A DNA stretch of 50,597 bases from Spirochaetaceae bacterium (lineage in GTDB: Bacteria > Spirochaetota > Spirochaetia > DSM-27196 > PWMO01). Position 1 is the first letter of the stretch. The number at the start of each line of letters is the position of its first letter. Made by a program: the position numbers and the translations under genes. The notes below the pieces were generated by a model. The model was not told where the DNA came from. It searched no databases and saw only the letters and a program-made list of their open reading frames with translations. Location of the stretch: assembly GCA_007693485.1 (NCBI GenBank), contig REDM01000181.1, positions 1 to 50,597 on the forward strand, written 5' to 3'. This document shows, in pieces, positions 45,382 through 50,597 of this stretch.

Positions 45382-45819
45382 GTGATTGTGGGTAACCGGC
45401 GACGGGGAAGGGTGCTCGCGTTTCAGGCGCTCTACTGGTGGGATCTTGCACGGCCCTCGTCAGAGACCCTCCTTGACGCAGCCGGAGCCTCCGATCTCTT
45501 CCAGGATGGTCCGTCGGACAGCGACGAACCTCACGCAAAAGACTTTGCACGACTTCTCATCGCCGGCACCCTCGAACAGATCGACGGCATTGACGATCAC
45601 ATTCGATCTCAGCTTCGTCACTGGGACTTCTCACGTCTGGCCAAGGTCGATCTTGCCATTCTTCGAATCAGCGTGTATGCGTTGCTGTGGCAGCGCGATA
45701 TTCCCGCCGGCGTCACCATCGACGAAGCGGTCGAAATTGCGCGCGATTACGGCGGCGAAGAAAGCTACCGGTTTGTGAACGGGGTGCTCGACGGCATCCG
45801 CAAAGGCGTGCCTGCATGA
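45382..45819 (+). CDS. nusB: Transcription antitermination factor NusB
   Basis: NusB binds boxA RNA with NusE and helps rRNA transcription. The 145-residue product matches the family (RRRGRVLAFQALYWWDLA at the start, WDFSRLAKVDLAILRISVYALLW, GVTIDEAVEIARDYGGEESYRFVNGVLDGI). GTG at 45382 begins immediately after the previous stop; a second GTG at 45388 is possible. The stop overlaps the next gene as ATGA. Confidence 0.94.
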   Translation: MIVGNRRRGRVLAFQALYWWDLARPSSETLLDAAGASDLFQDGPSDSDEPHAKDFARLLIAGTLEQIDGIDDHIRSQLRHWDFSRLAKVDLAILRISVYALLWQRDIPAGVTIDEAVEIARDYGGEESYRFVNGVLDGIRKGVPA

Positions 45820-47498
45820 AAGGGCGGATCGGCGCCTGGATCTTTCTGGTGTTCTCCGCGGCCCTTTTTGTGGCCATGGTGTACACGGTTGGCGATTATC
45901 TGCGACATCAGCGAATTACCCGGACAATGCGCGATGCCCTCGGTAGGATCGATCGGTTGATCGACGAGGGAAGCTATGCGCGCGCGTCACAGGAGATTCT
46001 CGCGACCGCAGAACATACGGGCAGCAGCGGGTCCTGGGTGCGGTTGATCCGGCGCGCGTGGACCGTTTCCGAGCGTGTCGGTGAATACACGGTGATGGCG
46101 ACGGTCGCGGTTGCCGCGGCCGAAAGTCTTCCGGGAAATACCCAACTCGCAGCCCTGGCGGTGTTCGCCCAGCTGCGCACCGGAGATCAAGCGGCGGCAC
46201 GGGAAGCGGCTGAGCGTGCGGTGCGGTCACTGCGCGATCAGGAGCGATACGCCTCGCTGGTGGCCGAAGCGATGCTGCGTACCGGGAGGCGCGGTGATGC
46301 GGCAATCGACGGTTCCAGCGAGCTCTGGCAGCTTACTCTGCTGGGTCCCGAGAGTCCGGCGTCTTCGTTTCGCGCCGCCGCTGAGATGACCGGTGATCCC
46401 CGATACGCTGTGAGCGCGCTGGTTCGGGCGATGGAAGAAGGAGATCGGGAGTCCGCACTGGACATTCTGGGTGATGAACGGATCGCGCGCACAGCCCCTC
46501 GAACGGCAGCGTTTGCTGCGTTTGATCTTCAGGAACACCAACGATTCGTGCGATATCTCGCGCTGATGGAAGGGCGGGAAGGCGCTGGAAACGAAATTCT
46601 GATGATGAACGCTGACCTCCTGATGTCGGCTGGTGACTATCGGGGGGCATCTCGTGTCTATGACGAGATCGCCTACACTCTGCGGTCTCAACCACAACCG
46701 GCCGTCCTGCCGGTCAATCGTGCGTGGCTCGCCGATCGCCAAGTTGGGGACTCGCGCAGCGCAACGGCGATTCTGGCGGAAGCTCATGCACAGACTCCCG
46801 GAGAGTGGCTCGTGACGCGCGAGCTGGCCCTTTCACTTGCCGACGAGCGGCCGGATGAGGCACGCAGCGTGCTCGCGTCGGCCGCCGGTGACCGTGGTGC
46901 AATTGCTCAGCTGCTCGAAGAGCGGCTCTTTTCGCCGGTTCGGCAACCCGCTGTTGGGGCAAATCGGCTCTGGCTTCTGCTTGGACGACATGGCCACGAT
47001 GACGAGATTGCTCGATATCTGGCGTGGTTTGTTGCCGGCCTCCGCAGCGTCTCTGAACTCGAGACTGTGCTTGACGGGGCTGAAACGGCCCGCGCTGATT
47101 CCGACATCGGCGCTGCTCACGAGCCCCACGCGGGGTGGGTAGCGTTTTATCGGGGGGTGGTAGCCGTGGGCCGGGATCGCCCGGAAGAGGCGCTCCAGTG
47201 GTTTTCGACCGCGGCGGAGGTATACGGCGATTGGCACGCGGCAATCGCTGCCACGCGGCTTGCGCTGCAGCTGGGTCGGAGTGATCGCGCCGAAGAGATG
47301 ATTACCCGCGCCGAGCGCCTGGGCGCGCTGCGGCCTGGCTCGGTTTCCGACCAGGTAACCGTAGCTGCTCTGCGGGCGGCGGTGCTCGCGGACCGAGGCG
47401 ATTTCGCCGAAGCCGGTCCGATCATTCGGGATGCGGTGCAGCGGGATCCAACAAATCCGCATGCTCGGGCGGTATCCCGGTTTCTGGAGACGCGATGA
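45816..47498 (+). CDS. Membrane-anchored helical-repeat (TPR-like) protein
   Basis: I do not recognise the family. The 560-residue product has one N-terminal membrane helix (about 5-25), then a large Ala/Arg-rich helical solenoid that reads as degenerate TPRs (for example NADLLMSAGDYRGASRVYDEIAY and FYRGVVAVGRDRPEEALQWFSTAAEVYGDW). The bulk is likely on the outer side of the inner membrane. ATG at 45816 overlaps the nusB stop, so the two are co-translated. map follows 34 bases later. Confidence 0.75.
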   Translation: MKGRIGAWIFLVFSAALFVAMVYTVGDYLRHQRITRTMRDALGRIDRLIDEGSYARASQEILATAEHTGSSGSWVRLIRRAWTVSERVGEYTVMATVAVAAAESLPGNTQLAALAVFAQLRTGDQAAAREAAERAVRSLRDQERYASLVAEAMLRTGRRGDAAIDGSSELWQLTLLGPESPASSFRAAAEMTGDPRYAVSALVRAMEEGDRESALDILGDERIARTAPRTAAFAAFDLQEHQRFVRYLALMEGREGAGNEILMMNADLLMSAGDYRGASRVYDEIAYTLRSQPQPAVLPVNRAWLADRQVGDSRSATAILAEAHAQTPGEWLVTRELALSLADERPDEARSVLASAAGDRGAIAQLLEERLFSPVRQPAVGANRLWLLLGRHGHDDEIARYLAWFVAGLRSVSELETVLDGAETARADSDIGAAHEPHAGWVAFYRGVVAVGRDRPEEALQWFSTAAEVYGDWHAAIAATRLALQLGRSDRAEEMITRAERLGALRPGSVSDQVTVAALRAAVLADRGDFAEAGPIIRDAVQRDPTNPHARAVSRFLETR

Positions 47499-47532
47499 GT
47501 ACGCGATCAATCAACAAAGTGACGGAGAAGCG

Positions 47533-48315
47533 ATGATCAGGCTGAAGAATGAACAACAACTGGACGGAATCCGTCGCGCATCGCGTATCCTATCGGCGGT
47601 GCTGGACGAGGTGATCCAGCGCGTTGAGCCGGGAGTATCGGGTCACGATCTGGACCGGTACGCGTATGAGCGGATCACGGAGCTGGGCGCACGACCCTCG
47701 TTTCTGGGGTACATGAACTTCCCCGCCTCGCTGTGCGTCTCCGTTGATCGAGCGGTGATTCACGGAATTCCTGACAAAACCAAATTGCGAGCGGGGCAGG
47801 TTGTGGGTATCGACTGCGGGGTTGTGATCGACGGCTACTACAGCGATTCCGCGGTGACCGTTCCGGTTGGAGCCGTCTCGGCTGAGATCAGGAAACTCCT
47901 GCAGGTAACCGAAGAGAGCCTCTACCTGGGTATCGCTGAGGCCAAGGTTGGGAACCGGATTCACGATGTCTCGAGGGCCGTGTATCGCCGCACCAAATCC
48001 GAGGGATACGGCGTGGTGCGGCCCTACTGCGGTCATGGTGTGGGTCTGGAGATTCACGAAGATCCACAGGTTCCCAATTACGTCGGGAAGGGGCCAAACC
48101 CCCGATTGAAACCCGGTATGGTGATCGCGATCGAACCGATGATCAACCTCGGGGGCGACGACGTGCGGGTCCTCGACGACGACTGGACTGTGGTTACCTC
48201 CGACGGCTCGATCTCGGCGCACTTTGAGCATACCGTGGCAATTCTGGAGGACCGAACGGAGATCCTGACGCTTCGTCCGGGAGATTCCCACGGGGTACGC
48301 TCCGAAGCGGTGTGA
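47533..48315 (+). CDS. map: Methionine aminopeptidase, type I
   Basis: Map removes the starting methionine from new proteins. The 260-residue product has the five metal ligands at Asp94, Asp105, His168, Glu201 and Glu232 and the substrate His77, with the usual spacing. GGAGAAG precedes the ATG at 47533; the frame is open further upstream to 47431 but overlaps the previous gene. Confidence 0.96.
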   Translation: MIRLKNEQQLDGIRRASRILSAVLDEVIQRVEPGVSGHDLDRYAYERITELGARPSFLGYMNFPASLCVSVDRAVIHGIPDKTKLRAGQVVGIDCGVVIDGYYSDSAVTVPVGAVSAEIRKLLQVTEESLYLGIAEAKVGNRIHDVSRAVYRRTKSEGYGVVRPYCGHGVGLEIHEDPQVPNYVGKGPNPRLKPGMVIAIEPMINLGGDDVRVLDDDWTVVTSDGSISAHFEHTVAILEDRTEILTLRPGDSHGVRSEAV

Positions 48316-48345
48316 CATTTCCAAGTGAAACCGTTATATTGGAAA
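48311..48345 (+). promoter_or_regulatory. htrA promoter region with inverted repeat
   Basis: A good -10 TATATT (48335-48340) lies 18 bases after a poor -35 (TGTGAC, 48311-48316, overlapping the map stop). A perfect 7-bp inverted repeat, TTTCCAA (48318-48324) and TTGGAAA (48339-48345), spaced by 14 bases, frames the spacer and overlaps the -10. It could be an operator. Confidence 0.5.
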
Positions 48346-48398
48346 GGAAAGGGTGTCGTGCAAAGCGGTGCCCCGGCGTCTCGGAGGGAAACCGTTCT

Positions 48399-49880
48399 AT
48401 GCTGAAGAAACTGATGGGTTCTCGGAACCTTCTCCTCGTTAATCTCGTACTCGTTGGACTGATCATGGGATTCACCATGTCGATGCTGGTGTTTTCCTGT
48501 TCCACCAGGATTCAACCGGGGGATTCTGTTCACGCGCAACAATCGCCATCCGGCGAAGTCGATCTCAGCGGGCTTCAGAACTCGTTTCGCTCCATTTCGC
48601 AGCGTGTTCGGGGTACGGTGGTGAAGATTGACGTTCAGGAAGTCCGCAACGAACGAACTCCCCGTGGCTCAGACCGCCCGTGGTTCGATTTCTTCTTTGG
48701 AGAACCAAACGGCGATCTTGATCGTGAGTTCCGTACGCAGGGGCTTGGCTCCGGTGTCATCGTTCGCCGCGACGGCAACACGTACTTTGTTCTCACCAAC
48801 GATCACGTAATCGGACAGGCTACAGAGATAAAAATCACCCTCGACGACGAGCGCGAGTTTGACGCCACGCTCGTGGGGAAGGACCCGCGGAAGGATCTTG
48901 CGTTGGTCTCGTTTGAGTCACGGGATCGCACCATACCCATCGCTGTTCTTGGCGACTCCAACGATCTCCAGGTTGGTGACTGGGTGGTCGCGATCGGGAG
49001 CCCCTTCGGCTTTCAGTCGACCGTGACCGCGGGTATCGTCAGCGCAACGGGGCGTCGTGGCGGACCGCAAGGGAACATCAGTGACTTCATTCAAACCGAC
49101 GCCGCCATCAATCAGGGCAACTCGGGCGGCGCCCTTGTTAACCTCGGGGGCGAGGTGGTTGGAATCAATACCTGGATTACTTCTCGAACCGGTGGAAGCA
49201 TTGGTTTGGGCTTCTCGATACCCATCAACAACGCCAAACGAGCCATCGACGAGTTTATCGAAAGCGGAAGCGTGCAATACGGCTGGCTTGGCGTCAGCAT
49301 TCAGACCCCCAGTCGTGCTGTTGCCGAGGATCTGGGCGTGCAGGGGCGACAGGGGGCGCTTGTCCATCACGTGTTCCGGAACTCACCCGCGGATCGCGGT
49401 GGCATTCTTCCCGGCGATTTCATTACCAGTGTGAACGGACGACGCGTCCGTGACTCCGATGCGCTGATTCTGGCGGTTGGAGAGCTTCCCGCAGGTCGGG
49501 ATGCAGCGTTTGAGCTGGTGCGACAGGGCGAAGAGGTTCAGCTTGAGGTGCGCATCACGGTTCGGGTTGACGAACAGTCGATCGCCGAACAGAATCGGAA
49601 TCTGTGGCCCGGCCTCAGCGTATTTCCGCTTACCGACGACGTTCGCCGCGAGCTTGATCTGGAAACAGAAACCAGCGGCGTGCTGATCGCGAGCGTTCAG
49701 AACGGGACCCCGGCAGCCATCGCGGGTCTGCGCGTTGGCGACGTGATCGGGCGGATGAACGGACAACCCGTTACGAGCGTGCGGCAGTTCTACGCGGCCA
49801 TCAACGATCGCGCCCGCCGGGAAGTTGAGTTTGAGTTTACCCGTGAAGGACAGGACCTGAAGATCTCCATCGCCCGCTGA
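48399..49880 (+). CDS. HtrA/DegP-type serine protease with two PDZ domains
   Basis: This is an envelope protease/chaperone. The 493-residue product has an N-terminal hydrophobic segment (about 11-33) ending VFSC34, a relaxed lipobox, then a trypsin-like domain with His136 (TNDHV), Asp166 (KDLAL) and Ser242 (GNSGGAL), and PDZ domains at about 295-390 and 400-490. It may be lipidated at Cys34 or anchored by the helix; both are possible. ATG at 48399 has GGAGGG ten bases upstream and is preferred to 48312. It has its own promoter region with an inverted repeat. Confidence 0.93.
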   Translation: MLKKLMGSRNLLLVNLVLVGLIMGFTMSMLVFSCSTRIQPGDSVHAQQSPSGEVDLSGLQNSFRSISQRVRGTVVKIDVQEVRNERTPRGSDRPWFDFFFGEPNGDLDREFRTQGLGSGVIVRRDGNTYFVLTNDHVIGQATEIKITLDDEREFDATLVGKDPRKDLALVSFESRDRTIPIAVLGDSNDLQVGDWVVAIGSPFGFQSTVTAGIVSATGRRGGPQGNISDFIQTDAAINQGNSGGALVNLGGEVVGINTWITSRTGGSIGLGFSIPINNAKRAIDEFIESGSVQYGWLGVSIQTPSRAVAEDLGVQGRQGALVHHVFRNSPADRGGILPGDFITSVNGRRVRDSDALILAVGELPAGRDAAFELVRQGEEVQLEVRITVRVDEQSIAEQNRNLWPGLSVFPLTDDVRRELDLETETSGVLIASVQNGTPAAIAGLRVGDVIGRMNGQPVTSVRQFYAAINDRARREVEFEFTREGQDLKISIAR

Positions 49881-49959
49881 GCCCGGGCGAACGGGCCGCA
49901 GGGCGTGGCGTTTCATAGAGAATCGAGCGTACGAGAACCGCATCAATGGGAGCCTCATC

Positions 49960-50571
49960 GTGAGTAAAGAGTATCTGCCGTACGACACTGTCCGGAATAA
50001 CGCCTTGAAGCTTGCCGCGCGCATACACGCGGATAACTTCATCCCGGATGTGATTTACGTAAGCTTGCGGGGTGGGGCCTATCTTGGCAACGTCATCAGC
50101 GAGTACTTCAAGATGATTCGTCGGGACCAGCGCCCGGTGTTTTACGCTGCGGTTGTTGCCCGCTCATACACCGACATTCACACCCACGAAAACGTGATGG
50201 TAGATGGATGGACCTACAGCCCGGAATTCCTGCGCAGCGGAGACAAGATTCTGCTGGTGGATGATATCTTTGATTCCGGCCGTACGGTCAATCACCTGGT
50301 GGAGATTATTCTCGAGAAGGGAATCCCGCGAAAAGACATCAAGATAGCGGTCCACGATTACAAAATCCGCACCTTCGCCGAAGAAACCCTTCCCATCCAT
50401 CCGGATTACTACTGTCGCAAGCACGTGATTGACACCACCGACCAAGACAAGTGGATCCACTACCTCAGCCACGAACTCGTTGGCCTCACGGCCGAAGAAA
50501 TCGACGCCCGCTACGGCGACGATCCCGAAATTGTGGAGATCCTCCACCGCCTCTGCTGCGGGAACGAGTAG
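49960..50571 (+). CDS. Phosphoribosyltransferase (purine type likely)
   Basis: The 203-residue product has a type I phosphoribosyltransferase fold, with the PRPP loop ILLVDDIFDSGRTV at about 97-110 and a hood region after it (HDYKIRTFAEE, PIHPDYY). It resembles archaeal-type hypoxanthine/xanthine-guanine phosphoribosyltransferases (RGGAYLGNVISEYF near 37-50), so purine-base salvage is the best guess; the base cannot be told. The GTG start has GGAG eight bases upstream. The 79 bases after htrA hold only a short GC hairpin (about 49882-49897) without a T run. Confidence 0.8.
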   Translation: MSKEYLPYDTVRNNALKLAARIHADNFIPDVIYVSLRGGAYLGNVISEYFKMIRRDQRPVFYAAVVARSYTDIHTHENVMVDGWTYSPEFLRSGDKILLVDDIFDSGRTVNHLVEIILEKGIPRKDIKIAVHDYKIRTFAEETLPIHPDYYCRKHVIDTTDQDKWIHYLSHELVGLTAEEIDARYGDDPEIVEILHRLCCGNE

Positions 50572-50597
50572 GGAGTGTTCCAAAGGCTGTGCATTTT

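Noticed and set aside
49882-49897. Hairpin GCCCG/CGGGC after htrA as terminator
   Set aside because: Stem is only five pairs and no T run follows, so it is not a convincing intrinsic terminator.

Overview
The window is a compact, GC-rich bacterial chromosome segment, almost fully coding. It looks like core genome of a free-living member of the Spirochaetaceae, probably a pigmented aerobic or facultative type such as Spirochaeta or Alkalispirochaeta. The strongest lineage evidence is the seven-gene V-type ATPase operon in the order E, DUF2764, A, B, D, I, K, the reduced arrangement known from Borrelia and Treponema. An LptD-like giant outer-membrane protein, several exported TPR proteins and the absence of an F-type ATPase here fit this. 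Amino-acid biosynthesis and carotenoid genes argue for a free-living rather than host-bound spirochaete. Genus is inference; nothing in the window fixes it. I see no mobile element, CRISPR array, phage gene or rRNA.

Layout. 1-91: 3' end of a tRNA-Val(GAC) and a terminator that works in both directions. 133-6233 (minus): ilvB-ilvN-leuC-leuD-ilvD, branched-chain amino-acid synthesis, from one good promoter with a very short leader. 6234-6577: an A/T-rich gap. 6578-7153 (minus): exported SlyD-type FKBP isomerase. 7281-10652 (plus): crtI, crtB and a short-chain prenyl diphosphate synthase, enough to go from C5 units to a desaturated C40 carotene. 10681-12177 (minus): pdxT and pdxS, vitamin B6 synthesis. 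They diverge from the PLP-homeostasis gene yggS (plus), followed by a small membrane protein and an RluD-type pseudouridine synthase. 14334-15526 (minus): a metallo-beta-lactamase-fold protein that has lost most metal ligands, and a pentapeptide-repeat protein with a Cys/His-rich head. 15629-20049 (plus): a Cys-rich zinc-ribbon protein, murI, rsgA and mutS2, overlapping one another. 20075: orphan lipoprotein.

20782-28046: V-ATPase operon; the K subunit carries residues that match a Na+ site. 28105: exported TPR protein. 29075-35280: uvrA overlapping an LptD-like protein. 35329-39516: phoH, ybeY, corC-like CBS protein and a TPR/CsgG-like exported protein. 39610-42979: gap, pgk, tpiA, secG, from a near-consensus promoter. 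43013-45381: flavodoxin-like protein, J-domain protein, SurA-like periplasmic isomerase. 45382-48315: nusB, membrane-anchored solenoid protein, map. 48399: HtrA protease. 49960: phosphoribosyltransferase.

The window is mostly ordinary housekeeping, and I do not see one clear new multi-gene system. The most unusual signals are these. Several sigma70-like promoters have a -10 box that ends only 6-12 bases before the start codon with no Shine-Dalgarno sequence (likely leaderless mRNAs). The pdxS/yggS promoters are back-to-back with only 4 bp between their -35 boxes. One metallo-beta-lactamase-fold protein is degenerate. The LptD-like protein carries a SAP-like motif and an EF-hand-like calcium loop. 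A perfect inverted repeat spans the htrA promoter.
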